Of a stretch of 64,000 nt of DNA, positions 47,980 through 59,217 are shown one piece after another. A program made the position numbers and the translations under genes. The notes beneath the pieces are model-generated. The model had not been told where the DNA came from and did no database searches. It saw nothing but the letters and a program-made list of their open reading frames with translations. Numbering within the stretch: the first letter of the stretch is position 1; every line of letters starts with the position of its first letter. This DNA is from Rhodoferax sp. (lineage in GTDB: Bacteria > Pseudomonadota > Gammaproteobacteria > Burkholderiales > Burkholderiaceae_C): assembly GCA_029866205.1 (NCBI GenBank), contig JARWZT010000022.1, forward strand, positions 81,728-145,727, read 5' to 3'.

Positions 47980-49683
47980 ATGTCCGACAAAATCATTCCC
48001 ATCACCCCCATCAATCGCCGCAGCGCCAACATCACTGAGGGCAAATCACGCGCCCCCAACCGGTCCATGTACTACGCGATGGGCTACGAGGAATCGGACT
48101 TCAAAAAACCCATGGTGGGCGTGGCCAACGGCTACAGCACGATTACCCCTTGCAACAGCGGCCTGCAAAAGCTGGCCGACGCCGCCATTGCGGGCATTGA
48201 AGAAGCCGGTGGCAACGCCCAGGTATTTGGCACACCGACCATCTCGGACGGCATGGCCATGGGCACCGAGGGCATGAAGTACAGCCTGGTCAGCCGCGAG
48301 GTGATCTCGGACTGCATTGAGACCTGCGTGCAAGGCCAGTGGATGGACGGCGTGGTGGTGGTCGGCGGCTGCGACAAAAACATGCCCGGCGGCATGATGG
48401 GCATGCTGCGCGCCAATGTGCCAGCGATTTACGTCTACGGAGGCACCATCCTGCCAGGCCGCTACCAAGGTCAAGACCTCAATATCGTGAGCGTGTTTGA
48501 AGCGGTGGGGCAAAACGCCGCAGGCAATTTGAGCGACCATGACTTGCTCGAGATTGAGCGCCGCGCCATTCCCGGCCCCGGTTCGTGCGGTGGCATGTAC
48601 ACGGCCAACACCATGTCCAGTGCGTTTGAAGCGCTGGGCATGTCGCTGGCCTATTCGAGCACCATGGCCAACCCGCACGACGAGAAAATGAATTCGGCAA
48701 AAGAATCGGCCAAAGTGCTGATCGAAGCCATCAAAAAAGACCTCAAGCCGCGCGACATCGTCACCCGCAAATCGATTGAAAACGCTGTGGCCGTGATCAT
48801 GGCGACCGGCGGCTCCACCAACGCGGTGCTGCACTTCTTGGCCATTGCCCACGCCGCCGAGGTGGAATGGACGATTGACGACTTTGAGCGCGTGCGCGTC
48901 AAAACCCCCGTCCTGTGCGATTTGAAGCCCAGCGGCAAGTACCTCGCGGTGGATTTGCACCAAGCCGGTGGCATCCCTCAGGTCATGAAAACCCTGCTGG
49001 CCGCAGGCCTGCTACACGGCGACTGCATCACCATTACCGGCCAGACGATTGCCGAAGTACTCAAAGACGTGCCCGATGTGCCGCGGGCCGACCAGGACGT
49101 GATTCGCCCGATCGACAAACCCATGTACGCCCAGGGTCACTTGGCCATCCTCAAGGGTAATTTGTCGCCCGAAGGCGCCGTGGCCAAGATCACCGGCCTG
49201 AAAAAGCCGGTCATGACTGGCCCCGCCCGGGTGTTTGAAGACGAACAATCGGCGCTCAAGGCGATTTTGGCGGGCAGCATCGTGGCCGGAGACGTCATGG
49301 TGTTGCGCTACCTGGGCCCCAAAGGCGGCCCTGGCATGCCCGAAATGCTGGCGCCCACGGGTGCCCTGATCGGAGCAGGCTTGGGCGAAAGCGTGGGCCT
49401 GATCACCGACGGCCGTTTCTCGGGTGGCACCTGGGGCATGGTGGTTGGCCATGTGGCGCCCGAGGCCGCTGCCGGGGGCACGATTGCGCTCATCCACGAA
49501 GGCGACTCGATCACCATCGACGCGCATCAACTGCTGCTGGAGCTCAACGTGGACGCCGCCGAAATCGCCAAGCGCCGCGCCGCCTGGACCGCGCCCGCGC
49601 CCCGCTACACCCGCGGCGTGCAAGCCAAGTTTGCTTTTAACGCATCCACCGCCAGCAAAGGCGCGGTGCTGGACAACTACTAA
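47980..49683 (+). CDS. ilvD: dihydroxy-acid dehydratase
   Basis: 567 residues starting at [18 protein letters not shown]; a longer frame upstream is non-coding. Iron-sulfur-ligand cysteines lie in [25 protein letters not shown] and [15 protein letters not shown]. It makes 2-keto acids from dihydroxy acids in valine/isoleucine synthesis. The C-terminal region ([19 protein letters not shown]) is the family's active-site Ser loop. Followed 13 bases later by a cytochrome c gene. Confidence 0.95.
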   Translation: MSDKIIPITPINRRSANITEGKSRAPNRSMYYAMGYEESDFKKPMVGVANGYSTITPCNSGLQKLADAAIAGIEEAGGNAQVFGTPTISDGMAMGTEGMKYSLVSREVISDCIETCVQGQWMDGVVVVGGCDKNMPGGMMGMLRANVPAIYVYGGTILPGRYQGQDLNIVSVFEAVGQNAAGNLSDHDLLEIERRAIPGPGSCGGMYTANTMSSAFEALGMSLAYSSTMANPHDEKMNSAKESAKVLIEAIKKDLKPRDIVTRKSIENAVAVIMATGGSTNAVLHFLAIAHAAEVEWTIDDFERVRVKTPVLCDLKPSGKYLAVDLHQAGGIPQVMKTLLAAGLLHGDCITITGQTIAEVLKDVPDVPRADQDVIRPIDKPMYAQGHLAILKGNLSPEGAVAKITGLKKPVMTGPARVFEDEQSALKAILAGSIVAGDVMVLRYLGPKGGPGMPEMLAPTGALIGAGLGESVGLITDGRFSGGTWGMVVGHVAPEAAAGGTIALIHEGDSITIDAHQLLLELNVDAAEIAKRRAAWTAPAPRYTRGVQAKFAFNASTASKGAVLDNY

Positions 49684-49696
49684 TTTGACGTCCGCG

Positions 49697-50020
49697 ATGC
49701 GAGTCTTCGCGCCGTTTGCCGCCTTGTGCGGCATGCTAATGCTCGGGCCGCAAGCCTGGGCAGATGCGGCGTCCGAGGCGGCGTTTGCCAAGTCCAAAAA
49801 CTGCCTGGCCTGCCATGCGATAGACAAAAAGGTGGTGGGCCCGGCCTTCAAGGCGGTGGCCGACAAATACCGCCAGGACCCCGCCGCTCTTGAGCGCCTG
49901 GCACTGAAGGTACGCCAAGGCGGCAATGGTGCCTGGGGCGTGGTGTACATGCCCGCCAACGCCCAGTTGTCGCCTGAAGAATCAAAGCGCCTGGTAACCT
50001 GGGTGTTGGGCTTGAAATAG
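49697..50020 (+). CDS. small class I cytochrome c (c-551/552 type)
   Basis: 107 residues. Signal peptide MRVFAPFAALCGMLMLGPQA, cleaved near AWA-D, then heme motif CLACH in KSKNCLACHAIDKKVVGP and the axial Met in GVVYMPANAQLSPEE. It is a soluble periplasmic electron carrier. Begins 13 bases after ilvD; that pairing is probably incidental. A hairpin with T-run follows. Confidence 0.93.
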   Translation: MRVFAPFAALCGMLMLGPQAWADAASEAAFAKSKNCLACHAIDKKVVGPAFKAVADKYRQDPAALERLALKVRQGGNGAWGVVYMPANAQLSPEESKRLVTWVLGLK

Positions 50021-50034
50021 TCCCTCGCGCACAC

Positions 50035-50074
50035 AAAAATGCCAGCCCGGTTTGCACCGGCTGGCATTTTTTTT
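50035..50074. terminator. bidirectional terminator between cytochrome c and sodB
   Basis: TGCCAGCCCGGT / ACCGGCTGGCA stem (one-base bulge) with a TTGC loop, flanked by AAAAA on the left and eight T on the right. Serves the plus-strand cytochrome gene and the minus-strand sodB. Confidence 0.85.
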
Positions 50075-50112
50075 AGGCCCGCGGCCCCCTTCGAGGCTGC
50101 GGGATTTGGCGC

Positions 50113-50697
50113 TTAGGCTGCGAAATTGGCTTGCGCAAATTCCCAGTTCACCAGCTTGTCGAGGAAGGTTTCCACGAACTTGGGGCGCATATTGCGGTAG
50201 TCGATGTAGTAGGCGTGTTCCCACACGTCTACGGTCAAGAGCGCTTTGTCGGCGGTGGTCAGCGGGGTGCCAGCGGCACCCATGTTGACGATGTCCACCG
50301 ATCCATCCGCCTTCTTGACGAGCCAGGTCCAGCCCGAACCAAAGTTGCCCACCGCCGATTTGACGAAGGCTTCTTTGAATGCCGCGTAGCTGCCCCACTT
50401 GGCGTTGATGGCCGCAGCCAGTGCGCCAGCAGGCTCGCCGCCACCTTGGGGCTTCATGCAGTTCCAGAAAAAGGTGTGGTTCCAGATCTGTGCGGAGTTG
50501 TTGTAAATGCCGCCGCTCGATTTTTTGATGATCTCTTCGAGTGCCATGGCCTCAAATTCCGTGCCTTTTTGCAGGTTGTTGAGGTTGACCACATACGCGT
50601 TGTGGTGCTTGCCGTGGTGAAACTCCAGGGTTTCCTGGGAATAGGCAGGGGCCAGTGCGTCAATGGCATAAGGGAGTGCGGGCAGAGTGTGTTCCAT
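50113..50697 (-). CDS. sodB: iron superoxide dismutase
   Basis: 194 residues from [18 protein letters not shown]. Metal ligands by family position: His27 ([12 protein letters not shown]), the His of [12 protein letters not shown], and Asp/His in [16 protein letters not shown]. The WNHTFFW and GGGEP patterns suit the Fe-type. It converts superoxide to peroxide in the cytoplasm. Monocistronic-looking, between terminator and xseA. Confidence 0.95.
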   Translation of the reverse strand: MEHTLPALPYAIDALAPAYSQETLEFHHGKHHNAYVVNLNNLQKGTEFEAMALEEIIKKSSGGIYNNSAQIWNHTFFWNCMKPQGGGEPAGALAAAINAKWGSYAAFKEAFVKSAVGNFGSGWTWLVKKADGSVDIVNMGAAGTPLTTADKALLTVDVWEHAYYIDYRNMRPKFVETFLDKLVNWEFAQANFAA

Positions 50698-50742
50698 GGA
50701 TTCCTCGGGGTTGGACAGGTTGAAAATCGGCAATTGTAGAAA

Positions 50743-52083
50743 CTAATTGGTGACCACGGATTGCACTTCAAGAGCAGCCGTACCGTCGGCAAGGGTGGCC
50801 GTGACCACCTGACCCGGGTGCATTTGCCCCGCCTGGGTGAGCGCCTGGCCCTGCGCATTGGTCAGCCAAGCGTAGCCACGGGCCAGCACCAGACGCGGAT
50901 CAAGCAAGCCCAGGCGCAGCTCCAGCGAAGCGAGGCGGTGCGTTTGCGCCTGCAGACTGCGCTGCGCGGCCACGGACAGCGCTGCTTGCGTCCGCTGCAG
51001 GGCGACGGCACGGGCTTGCAAACGCTGGGGCAGCGCATGGGCCATGCGCTGGGCGCTAGCAGCCAGCGCCAGCTGCCGACCGGCCAGCCCAGCGGATGGC
51101 CGCCCCAGGCGCGAAGTGGCCAGGTCGAGCGCCTGCGCCCGGCGGTCCAGCAAGCGGTAGGCGGCAGTCTGCAAACGGTCTTGCAGCTGGGCCGCAGCGT
51201 CCAATGCTTCTTGACGCGCCGGGGCACAAAGCTCGGCCGCAGCGGTGGGCGTCGGAGCGCGCAGATCGGCCACAAAGTCGGCGATGGTGAAGTCGGTTTC
51301 GTGACCAATACCGGCCACCACGGGGACCGGACTGTCAAACAGGGTGCGCGCCAGCGTTTCGTCGTTGAAAGACCACAGGTCTTCCAGGGCGCCGCCGCCA
51401 CGCACCAGCAAAATCACGTCAATCGGTACGGCATCGGTGCCGGGAGCGTCGGGCCCCGGCAGCGCGAGCGCATAAAGCTGCTGCAGCGCCCGGCTGATCT
51501 CGGCGGCAGCGCCCACTCCCTGCACACTGGCTGGCGCCAAGACCACCGGGATATGGGGCACACGGCGTTGCAAGGCGGTGACCACATCGTGCAGGGCCGC
51601 AGCCCCCAAGGACGTGACCAAACCAATGCCACGCACCCGGCGCGGCAAAGGGCGCTTGTGCGCAGGGTCAAACAGGCCTTGGCTTTCAAGCTTGGCCTTG
51701 AGCAGCAAAAACTGCTCAAACAAGGTGCCCTCGCCTGCCCGCGCCATGCTTTCCACCACCAGTTGAAGCTCGCCACGCGGCTCGTAGACGCCCAAACGGC
51801 CCGACACCTCCACGCGTTGGCCGTCACGCGGGGCAAAGTCGAGCCCGATGGCAGCCCGCTTGAACATGGCGCAGCGGATCTGGCCGCTCTCGTCCTTGAG
51901 TGAAAAATAGCAGTGGCCGCTGGCCGCGCGCACAAAACCGCTGATTTCACCGGCCACACGCACCGGGTTGAAGCGCGCGTCCAGCGCATCCGCAATGGCG
52001 TGGCACAGAGCGCCCACACTCCAAACGCGGGGCGGAGTGCGGGTAAGGGGCGGGGCGGTGGAAGTCGGGGTGACGTCTGGCAT
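50743..52083 (-). CDS. xseA: exodeoxyribonuclease VII large subunit
   Basis: 446 residues from MPDVTPTSTAPPLTRTPP; a longer frame adds 41 improbable residues. The N-terminal OB domain (VWSVGALCHAIADALDARFN, GEISGFVRAASGHCYFSLKD) precedes a catalytic core with GIGLVTSLGAAALHDVVTAL, RGGGALEDLWSFNDETLART and GIGHETDFTIADFVADLRAP. Then come long helices. It degrades single-stranded DNA to oligonucleotides with XseB, which is not in this window. Divergent from the second exbB. Confidence 0.94.
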   Translation of the reverse strand: MPDVTPTSTAPPLTRTPPRVWSVGALCHAIADALDARFNPVRVAGEISGFVRAASGHCYFSLKDESGQIRCAMFKRAAIGLDFAPRDGQRVEVSGRLGVYEPRGELQLVVESMARAGEGTLFEQFLLLKAKLESQGLFDPAHKRPLPRRVRGIGLVTSLGAAALHDVVTALQRRVPHIPVVLAPASVQGVGAAAEISRALQQLYALALPGPDAPGTDAVPIDVILLVRGGGALEDLWSFNDETLARTLFDSPVPVVAGIGHETDFTIADFVADLRAPTPTAAAELCAPARQEALDAAAQLQDRLQTAAYRLLDRRAQALDLATSRLGRPSAGLAGRQLALAASAQRMAHALPQRLQARAVALQRTQAALSVAAQRSLQAQTHRLASLELRLGLLDPRLVLARGYAWLTNAQGQALTQAGQMHPGQVVTATLADGTAALEVQSVVTN

Positions 52084-52220
52084 CAGGGACAGGGGAAAAC
52101 GGTAAAAACGCGAAAAACAGAGGAAGCGAGGCGCTGCGCCACCAGCCAGGAATGCACAGACCAGAGGGCAAACAATCCCGGATAATGCCCGAGTCTTCAA
52201 TAGCAACAGGGAGCGTCGAC

Positions 52221-52853
52221 TTGTTTTCCATCATACAAGCTGCTGGATGGCCGATTTGGCCGCTGATCGCCAGTTCGGTGCTGGCCCTGGCCATCGTTAT
52301 TGAGCGTTTCGTCAGCCTGGCCGAAGCCAAGATTGCGCCACCCGGATTGGCCAAAGCCGTCCTGGCGGCGACCCAGAAACGCATTCCGGCGTCGGCCTCG
52401 GTGGCAAACCTGGAAAGCGGCTCGCTGCAGGGTCAAGTCCTGGGCAGCGCACTGAATGCGCTCAATGAACAACCCACGCTGAGCGAAGACGACCTGCGCG
52501 CCGTGGTGCAGAGCGCCGGTCGGGCGGCAGCGCAACGCCTGGACGCACACCTCAGTGCTTTGGCCACCGTGGCATCGGCCGCGCCGCTCATGGGATTGTT
52601 GGGCACGGTCATTGGAATGATCGAGATTTTTGGGGCCCAGGGCCCGACGGGCGGTACCGGCAACCCGGCCCAGTTGGCCCAGGGCATCTCCATGGCGCTC
52701 TACAACACGGCTTTTGGCCTGCTGGTGGCGATACCAGCGCTGGTCTTTTGGCGCTACTTTCGGGCCCGGGTTGATGGCTATCTGGTAACGCTGGAAACCA
52801 GTGCCGATCAGTTGATCCGCCACCTGCGCAACTGCGGGCACCTCAAGCCATGA
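52221..52853 (+). CDS. exbB: MotA/TolQ/ExbB proton channel protein (second locus)
   Basis: 210 residues if it starts at the TTG of LFSIIQAAGWPIWPL, which has GGGAG seven bases upstream; an ATG 36 bases earlier is an alternative. Helix one is WPLIASSVLALAIVIERFVS; SAAPLMGLLGTVIGMIEIFG is the channel core. It overlaps exbD by four bases and heads the conserved exbB-exbD-lpxK-trm112-kdsB group. It may energise a Tol- or Ton-like system separate from the operon near 46-48 kb. Confidence 0.92.
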   Translation: MFSIIQAAGWPIWPLIASSVLALAIVIERFVSLAEAKIAPPGLAKAVLAATQKRIPASASVANLESGSLQGQVLGSALNALNEQPTLSEDDLRAVVQSAGRAAAQRLDAHLSALATVASAAPLMGLLGTVIGMIEIFGAQGPTGGTGNPAQLAQGISMALYNTAFGLLVAIPALVFWRYFRARVDGYLVTLETSADQLIRHLRNCGHLKP

Positions 52854-53281
52854 GCCTGCGATTTGGCGCGACCCGGCGCGACGAGCCGGAAATCAACCTG
52901 ATCCCGTTCATCGACGTGCTCTTGGTGGTTCTTATTTTCTTGATGCTGTCCACCAGCTACAGCAAATACAGCCAGCTAAAAATCAACCTGCCAACCGCCA
53001 ACGCCGAGGCTCCCCAGCAGTTTCCGCGTGAGGTGCATATCGGCGTGAATGCCACGGGCGACTACAGCGTGGCAAACCAAGCGCTGCAAGGCCGGGGTCT
53101 GCGTGCGCTGACAACCGCCTTGCGGGCCAGCGCCCAAGGTGGCGGCCCGCAGGTGCTCATCGTCAGCGCCGACGCGGCCGCCAGCCACCAGACCGTCATG
53201 ACGGCAGTTGAAGCTGCGCGTCTGGTGGGGATCACCCAGGTCACATTCGCCCTGCAAAGCCCGGTACCGGGCAGCGAGTGA
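52850..53281 (+). CDS. exbD: ExbD/TolR biopolymer transport protein (third copy)
   Basis: 143 residues. DEPEINLIPFIDVLLVVLIF carries the conserved channel Asp; the periplasmic domain has LKINLPTANAEAPQQFPREV. Partner of the preceding ExbB, both overlapping by four bases. Its stop overlaps the GTG start of lpxK (GTGA). Confidence 0.92.
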   Translation: MSLRFGATRRDEPEINLIPFIDVLLVVLIFLMLSTSYSKYSQLKINLPTANAEAPQQFPREVHIGVNATGDYSVANQALQGRGLRALTTALRASAQGGGPQVLIVSADAAASHQTVMTAVEAARLVGITQVTFALQSPVPGSE

Positions 53282-54351
53282 GCGCCATGGGCGTCACGCT
53301 GGCTGGCGCCTTGATGCGCGCTTGGACCCACAGGGGGCCGTTGGCATGGCTGCTTCTGCCGGTGTCCGTGCTCTATGGCGCCCTCGCCGCTGTGCGCCGG
53401 CAGTTGTACCGGTGGAGAATCATCCCGAGTCGCCCGGTAAACGCGTGTGTGATCGTCGTTGGCAATGTGGTGGCGGGCGGCGCCGGCAAAACGCCCACGG
53501 TCATCGCCTTGGTGCGCCATCTGCAAACCCTGGGTTACCGCGTGGGCGTGGTTTCACGCGGGTTTGGACGCCAAAGCGAGGTGTGCCGAGCCGTTGATGC
53601 TGAGGCGACCGCGCAAGAGGTCGGTGACGAGCCCCTGTTGATTCAGCGCAGCACGGGCGCACCGGTTTTCGTGGGGCGCGACCGGTCGCAGGCGGCCCGC
53701 GCGCTGCTGGCCTGTCAACCCCAAATCGAAGTGATTGTTTGCGACGACGGCCTGCAGCATTACGGTCTTTGCCGGGACCTGGATATTTGCGTGTTCGACG
53801 ACCGGGGCTGCGGCAATGGTTGGCTGCTGCCGGCGGGCCCGTTGCGGGAACCGTGGCCGCGCCGGGGCGTAGAGGCCGCAGGGCAAAGTGCCGCGCGACT
53901 GTTGGTGCTCAAAACCAGTGGAGCCGCAACGGTGGGGCAATTCAGCGCCCAACGCGCGTTGTCGCCAGTGGCCAAAGACCGCCACGGCGCCATCACCCCC
54001 TTGGCGGCATTGAATACACCCGGACAGCGACCCGTATTGGCCGTGGCCGGAATTGCCCGTCCCGAGGTTTTTTTCACGATGCTGCGTGAATCGGGCGTGG
54101 TGCTGGCCAAAACACAGCCACTGCCCGACCACCATGACTTTCGCCCCGTTGATGCCACATCCTGGAGCGGGTACCAAGTGGTGTGCACCGAAAAGGATGC
54201 GCCCAAGCTCTGGTCCGTGGTACCCGACGCCCTCTCGGTTGCCCTGGAGCAAACCATCGAACCCGCATTTTTGGCGGCGGTCGAACAGCACATTGCCGCC
54301 GGTCGCGCACGCCCAATAGCCAGCCGTTTATCATCACCCCATGGACACTAA
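53278..54351 (+). CDS. lpxK: tetraacyldisaccharide 4'-kinase
   Basis: 357 residues if started at the GTG that overlaps the exbD stop; an ATG nine bases later is also possible. Membrane-facing N-terminal helix ([17 protein letters not shown]), Walker [21 protein letters not shown], and [10 protein letters not shown]. The catalytic-site Asp region is [20 protein letters not shown]. It phosphorylates lipid A precursor at 4'. Part of the envelope-biogenesis group with kdsB. Confidence 0.94.
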   Translation: MSAMGVTLAGALMRAWTHRGPLAWLLLPVSVLYGALAAVRRQLYRWRIIPSRPVNACVIVVGNVVAGGAGKTPTVIALVRHLQTLGYRVGVVSRGFGRQSEVCRAVDAEATAQEVGDEPLLIQRSTGAPVFVGRDRSQAARALLACQPQIEVIVCDDGLQHYGLCRDLDICVFDDRGCGNGWLLPAGPLREPWPRRGVEAAGQSAARLLVLKTSGAATVGQFSAQRALSPVAKDRHGAITPLAALNTPGQRPVLAVAGIARPEVFFTMLRESGVVLAKTQPLPDHHDFRPVDATSWSGYQVVCTEKDAPKLWSVVPDALSVALEQTIEPAFLAAVEQHIAAGRARPIASRLSSPHGH

Positions 54352-54523
54352 GTTGCTTTCTTTGCTGGTATGCCCGGTTACCAAAGGCCCCCTGGAATGG
54401 AGCGCGGACCGGCAGGAACTGTGGTCGCGCAGCGCCCGACTGGCCTACCCGGTTCGCGACGGCATTCCGATTCTGTTGGAGAACGAGGCTCGCTCGCTGA
54501 GCGACGCAGAGCTGGGGCTGTGA
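54341..54523 (+). CDS. Trm112/YcaR-family small protein
   Basis: 60 residues, [20 protein letters not shown], with only the CPVTKGPL half of the zinc-ribbon-like motif typical of bacterial YcaR. Starts inside the end of lpxK (11-base overlap). Usually sits between lpxK and kdsB, as here. Function unclear in bacteria; eukaryotic Trm112 activates methyltransferases. Confidence 0.9.
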   Translation: MDTKLLSLLVCPVTKGPLEWSADRQELWSRSARLAYPVRDGIPILLENEARSLSDAELGL

Positions 54524-54534
54524 GCGCTGCCGAC

Positions 54535-55308
54535 ATGCGCTACACGGTGCTGATACCGGCGCGACTCGCCTCCACACGTTTGCCGAACAAGCCATTGGCC
54601 GACATTGGCGGCCTGCCCATGGTGGTGCGCGTGGCACAACGGGTGTCGACAGGTGTGGCCCCTGGAACCCGTATCGTGGTGGCGGGCGACAGTGCGGCCA
54701 TCTTGCAGGCCTGCGCCCAGCACGGAATTGAAGCAGTTTTAACCCGGCAGGACCATCCCTCAGGCAGCGACCGTTTAGCGGAAGCCTGCCACCTGCTCGG
54801 CCTGCACCCCGATGACATCGTGGTCAATGTACAGGGCGACGAGCCACTGATTGACCCGGCTTTGGTGACTGCTGTGGCCCAGGTCCTGCAAAATTCCGCC
54901 ACCGCCAGCATGGGAACGGCGGCCTGCGCGATCGGCGCCGTCGACGAATTCTTGAACCCCAATGTGGTCAAGGTGGTGCTGGATTCGGCCTCACACGCGC
55001 TGTATTTCAGCCGCGCTCCGATTCCCTGGTGGCGCGATGCGCCTGCAAGCGAGCCGTCTGTATTGCCACACCCTGCCCCGCTTCGCCACATTGGCATTTA
55101 TTCCTATCGGGTGGGGTTTCTGCGGCAATTTCCGAGCTTGACGCCCGCGCCACTGGAAACGCTGGAGGCACTGGAACAACTCCGCGCGCTCTGGCACGGC
55201 CACCGGATTGCGGTGCATATCGCGGCTGCCGCCCCAGGGGCCGGCGTCGACACGCCCGAAGATCTGGAACGCGTGCGTGCATGGGTCGCACAACAAGGCG
55301 CGCGCTAA
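54535..55308 (+). CDS. kdsB: 3-deoxy-manno-octulosonate cytidylyltransferase
   Basis: 257 residues from [20 protein letters not shown]; a GTG at 54,520 overlapping the Trm112 stop would add five residues. [18 protein letters not shown] is the nucleotide loop; [15 protein letters not shown] binds metal and the sugar. It makes CMP-Kdo for LPS. Last gene of the exbB-exbD-lpxK group. Confidence 0.95.
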   Translation: MRYTVLIPARLASTRLPNKPLADIGGLPMVVRVAQRVSTGVAPGTRIVVAGDSAAILQACAQHGIEAVLTRQDHPSGSDRLAEACHLLGLHPDDIVVNVQGDEPLIDPALVTAVAQVLQNSATASMGTAACAIGAVDEFLNPNVVKVVLDSASHALYFSRAPIPWWRDAPASEPSVLPHPAPLRHIGIYSYRVGFLRQFPSLTPAPLETLEALEQLRALWHGHRIAVHIAAAAPGAGVDTPEDLERVRAWVAQQGAR

Positions 55309-55399
55309 GCCCGTCAAGGCAGCACAACAGGCCAGACTTTTGCCGCGTGCGCTGTAAGGCTGGCGCGGGTTCCTGCATGCTATTCTCCAATGACAACAA

Positions 55400-55442
55400 T
55401 GCGTCTTACCGGAGACACCACCCCAGAGGGTGCGTAAGCGCA
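55400..55442 (+). other. long hairpin in the adk leader
   Basis: TGCG (55,400-55,403) pairs with CGCA (55,439-55,442), then CTTAC / GTAAG, a nine-to-one internal loop, and CACCC / GGGTG closing a CAGA loop. It lies after a plausible TATTCT -10 (55,381-55,386) and before the GAGG ribosome site of adk. The matched stems and internal loop suggest an RNA regulatory or stability element. It matches no riboswitch class I know. Confidence 0.45.
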
Positions 55443-55461
55443 AACGAGATTCCATTTCTAA

Positions 55462-56130
<669 letters not shown>

Positions 56131-56154
56131 ACCCCAAAGCAGCCATGCCGCTGG

Positions 56155-56198
56155 AAAAAAAGCCCGCTCTACGGAAGTAGCTCGGGCTTTTCTGCTTT
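56155..56198. terminator. terminator between adk and the PhyH-like gene
   Basis: A-rich start, AGCCCG / CGGGCT with inner CTAC / GTAG around GGAA, then TTTTCTGCTTTT. Both flanks can act as U-tracts, so it suits the plus-strand adk and the convergent minus-strand gene. Confidence 0.75.
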
Positions 56199-56221
56199 TG
56201 CGGGCGATGCGGATACGCTGC

Positions 56222-57103
56222 TCAACCGTCCAGTGGCACAGCGGCACGCTGGCCCTGGACTGCAAAGAATGCCGCCTCTTTCCAGGCCGCCGGCAGTTCA
56301 ACCTGTCCCTCGGTCAATCGCGCCCGCCCGCTCGCCTGACCCCGCACCATTTGTCCCTCGAAGCGATTGGGCAAAGGCGAAGGCGATAGCGCAAAGGCAT
56401 CTGCCGCCGCGTAGACACAAATAAACAGGCCCCGCGGCGCTGTTGAGCGATTGGGGTCTGAGCCGTGCATCAGTTTGGTGTGCATCAGGCACACGCTACC
56501 GGGCTTTTGTTCCAGCGGAATTGAGCGTGACTCATAGTGCTTGGCTGCCGCCTCGTCCACCTGCCCGGTAAAGGCGCCGTCCTGCCAAAGGCTGATCTGC
56601 CCGCCGAGATGCGAGCCCGGCACCACCCGCAGCGGCCCGTTGGCCAGATCCACCGGATCCAGTGCGACCAAGGCTGTTACCAAACTGTCATTGGTATGGG
56701 GCGTAAACGAAAAATCCTGGTGGTAGCCCACCCGGGTGGCCGTACCTGGCCGCTTGAGGTTGATCTTGGAGTGGTGGACCTTGACGTTGGGCCCGATCAG
56801 ACTGGCGACCGCGTCAACCATGGGCGAATCGAGCAAAACCTGCGCATAGGCCTCTGAGATTTCTGCCGGGTTGTTGATGCGGCGCAGGCGGGGGTCGTCC
56901 GCGCAGTGGCCGGCTTCGCAGTCAAAACGGGCGCGCCCGTCAGCCGTAGTGCCCCAGTTTCCGGTGTGGCTTCGGCTTTCCTGGACCCAGGCATCCAGGT
57001 CGTGGCGCAGCGCCGCCAAGGCTGCTGGCGAGACTGCATCCTCAATCAGGAGGTAGCCCTCGGCGTTGAACCGGGCAATCTCACCAGCACGCAAATGGAC
57101 CAT
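56222..57103 (-). CDS. phytanoyl-CoA dioxygenase (PhyH) family protein
   Basis: 293 residues. Iron-binding His128-x-Asp130 in VGYHQDFSF and distal His213 in LMHGSDPNRS, with Arg224 of APRGLF as the 2-oxoglutarate ligand, all in place. NGPLRVVPGSHLGGQISLW is a usual PhyH block. These non-heme iron enzymes hydroxylate diverse substrates using 2-oxoglutarate and O2; phytanoyl-CoA itself is unlikely in bacteria. Stands alone between adk and acs. Substrate unknown. Confidence 0.88.
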   Translation of the reverse strand: MVHLRAGEIARFNAEGYLLIEDAVSPAALAALRHDLDAWVQESRSHTGNWGTTADGRARFDCEAGHCADDPRLRRINNPAEISEAYAQVLLDSPMVDAVASLIGPNVKVHHSKINLKRPGTATRVGYHQDFSFTPHTNDSLVTALVALDPVDLANGPLRVVPGSHLGGQISLWQDGAFTGQVDEAAAKHYESRSIPLEQKPGSVCLMHTKLMHGSDPNRSTAPRGLFICVYAAADAFALSPSPLPNRFEGQMVRGQASGRARLTEGQVELPAAWKEAAFFAVQGQRAAVPLDG

Positions 57104-57124
57104 GGCGCGAACTCCTTAGGCACG

Positions 57125-57169
57125 AAAAAAAGGCATTCGGCACCACCTAAACCGGTGCGCCGAATGCCT
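57125..57169 (-). terminator. rho-independent terminator after acs
   Basis: AGGCATTCGGC (57,131-57,141) pairs with GCCGAATGCCT (57,159-57,169); ACC/GGT extends the stem. On the minus strand it is followed by seven T, ending acs before the PhyH-like gene starts. Confidence 0.85.
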
Positions 57170-57219
57170 GAGACTAATCGATCCAAGGGCTGGCCTGTGT
57201 CGCCAAGCCCCAAAGCAAA

Positions 57220-59217
57220 TCAATAGGCCTTGCCGAGCTGGTCCAGAATGGCTGGATTTTCCAGGGTGGACACGTCTTGGGTCACCGCCTCCCCTTTGGC
57301 CAACGAACGCAACAGGCGACGCATGATCTTGCCGGAGCGGGTCTTGGGCAGGTTTTCACCAAAACGGATGTCCTTGGGCTTGGCGATCGGCCCAATTTCT
57401 TTAGCCACCCAGTCGCGCAGTTCTTTGGCAATCACCTTGGCTTCGTCGTCCGTAGGACGCGAACGCTTCAAGACCACAAAGGCGCAAATGGCCTCGCCGG
57501 TCAGGTCGTCGGGGCGACCCACCACGGCCGCTTCGGCCACCAAATCGGTCTTCGAGACCAGCGCCGATTCGATTTCCATGGTGCCCATGCGGTGACCCGA
57601 AACGTTCAGCACATCGTCGATACGTCCGGTGATGCGGAAGTAACCCCGGTCGGCGCTGCGCACCGCGCCGTCGCCAGCCAGGTACATCGTGCCACCCATT
57701 TCCTCGGGAAAGTAGCTTTTCTTGAAGCGCTCGGGGTCATTCCAAATCGTGCGGATCATGGAAGGCCAAGGGCGTTTGACCACCAGAATGCCGCCCGTTC
57801 CATTGGGAATGTCGTGGCCCATCTCGTCCACGATGGCCGCCATGATGCCGGGCAGGGGCAAAGTGCAGCTACCGGGAACCAGGGGTGTGGCACCGGGCAG
57901 GGGCGTCATCATGTGGCCGCCGGTTTCGGTTTGCCAGAAGGTGTCCACGATCGGGCATTTCTCATGGCCAATATTTTTGTAGTACCACATCCAGGCTTCG
58001 GGATTGATGGGTTCGCCCACCGAGCCCAGAATGCGCAGGCTGCTCAGGTCAGAGCGGTCGGGATGCACTGCGGCGTCGCTTTCAGCGGCCTTGATCAACG
58101 AACGGATGGCGGTGGGGGCGGTGTAGAAAATGGAGCACTTGTGGCGCTCAATCATCTGCCAGAAGCGTCCGGCGTTGGGGAAGGTCGGCACGCCTTCAAA
58201 AATGATCTGCGTGGCGCCTGCCGCCAAAGGCCCGTAGGCCACATAGGTGTGGCCCGTGATCCAGCCGATATCGGCGGTGCACCAGAACACGTCATTGGGC
58301 TTGAGGTCAAAAGTCCAGTCCATGGTCAACTTGGCCCACAACAGGTAGCCGCCAGTGGAGTGCTGCACGCCCTTGGGTTTGCCGGTGGAGCCCGAGGTGT
58401 AAAGGATGAACAGCGGATGCTCTGCGCCCACAGGTACGGGCGCGCACACGGTGCTGTGCCCTTCGATGGCCTGGGCAAAAGTCTTGTCACGGCCGGCCAC
58501 CATGTTGCAGGCACTGGCGGTGCGCTGGTAAACGTACACGGTCTTGATCGACTCGCAGCCGCCCATCGCAATGCCCTCGTCCACGATGGCCTTGAGGGGC
58601 AGTTCCTTGCCACCGCGCATCTGGAAGTTGGAAGTGATGACCGCTACCGCTCCAGCGTCAATGATCCGCTCCTGCAAGGCCTTGGCCGAGAAGCCGCCGA
58701 ACACCACGCTGTGGGTCGCGCCGATACGGGCGCAAGCCTGCATGGCAATCACGCCCTCCAGGGTCATGGGCATGTAAATCAATACCCGGTCACCCTTTTG
58801 GATACCGTCGGCTTTGAGCGCGTTGGCAAACTGGCTGACACGCGAGAGCAGCTCGCGGTAGGTGGTTTTGGTCACGGCGCCATCGTCGGCTTCGAAGATG
58901 ACGGCAGTCTTGTTCTCATTGGGGGTGCCCATGTGCTTGTCCAGGCAGTTGGCCGAGGCATTGAGTTCGCCATCATCAAACCACTTGTAGAACGGTGCGT
59001 TGGATTCGTCCAGGGTGCGGGTAAATGGTTTGTTCCAAACCACGTTGTCGCGCGCCAATTGCGCCCAAAATCCTTCGAAATCGTCTTCAGCGGCTTTGCA
59101 CAGGGCGTTGTAGCCGTCCATGCCAGAAATGCGGGCGGATTTGACCATCGCATCACTGGGGTGAAAAACGCGGTTTTCGACCAAAACGGACTGAATGGCA
59201 GAGGATGGGGAACTCAT
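57220..59217 (-). CDS. acs: acetyl-CoA synthetase
   Basis: 665 residues, usual Acs size. P-loop-like [60 protein letters not shown], and the regulatory/catalytic Lys in [15 protein letters not shown], the site acetylated by Pat-type enzymes in other bacteria. It activates acetate to acetyl-CoA by acetyl-AMP. Single gene with its own terminator, divergent from the fumarase. Confidence 0.97.
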   Translation of the reverse strand: MSSPSSAIQSVLVENRVFHPSDAMVKSARISGMDGYNALCKAAEDDFEGFWAQLARDNVVWNKPFTRTLDESNAPFYKWFDDGELNASANCLDKHMGTPNENKTAVIFEADDGAVTKTTYRELLSRVSQFANALKADGIQKGDRVLIYMPMTLEGVIAMQACARIGATHSVVFGGFSAKALQERIIDAGAVAVITSNFQMRGGKELPLKAIVDEGIAMGGCESIKTVYVYQRTASACNMVAGRDKTFAQAIEGHSTVCAPVPVGAEHPLFILYTSGSTGKPKGVQHSTGGYLLWAKLTMDWTFDLKPNDVFWCTADIGWITGHTYVAYGPLAAGATQIIFEGVPTFPNAGRFWQMIERHKCSIFYTAPTAIRSLIKAAESDAAVHPDRSDLSSLRILGSVGEPINPEAWMWYYKNIGHEKCPIVDTFWQTETGGHMMTPLPGATPLVPGSCTLPLPGIMAAIVDEMGHDIPNGTGGILVVKRPWPSMIRTIWNDPERFKKSYFPEEMGGTMYLAGDGAVRSADRGYFRITGRIDDVLNVSGHRMGTMEIESALVSKTDLVAEAAVVGRPDDLTGEAICAFVVLKRSRPTDDEAKVIAKELRDWVAKEIGPIAKPKDIRFGENLPKTRSGKIMRRLLRSLAKGEAVTQDVSTLENPAILDQLGKAY

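Noticed and set aside
54520..54535. GTG start for kdsB overlapping the Trm112 stop
   Set aside because: Possible, but the following ATG gives the standard KdsB N-terminus; kept only as an alternative.
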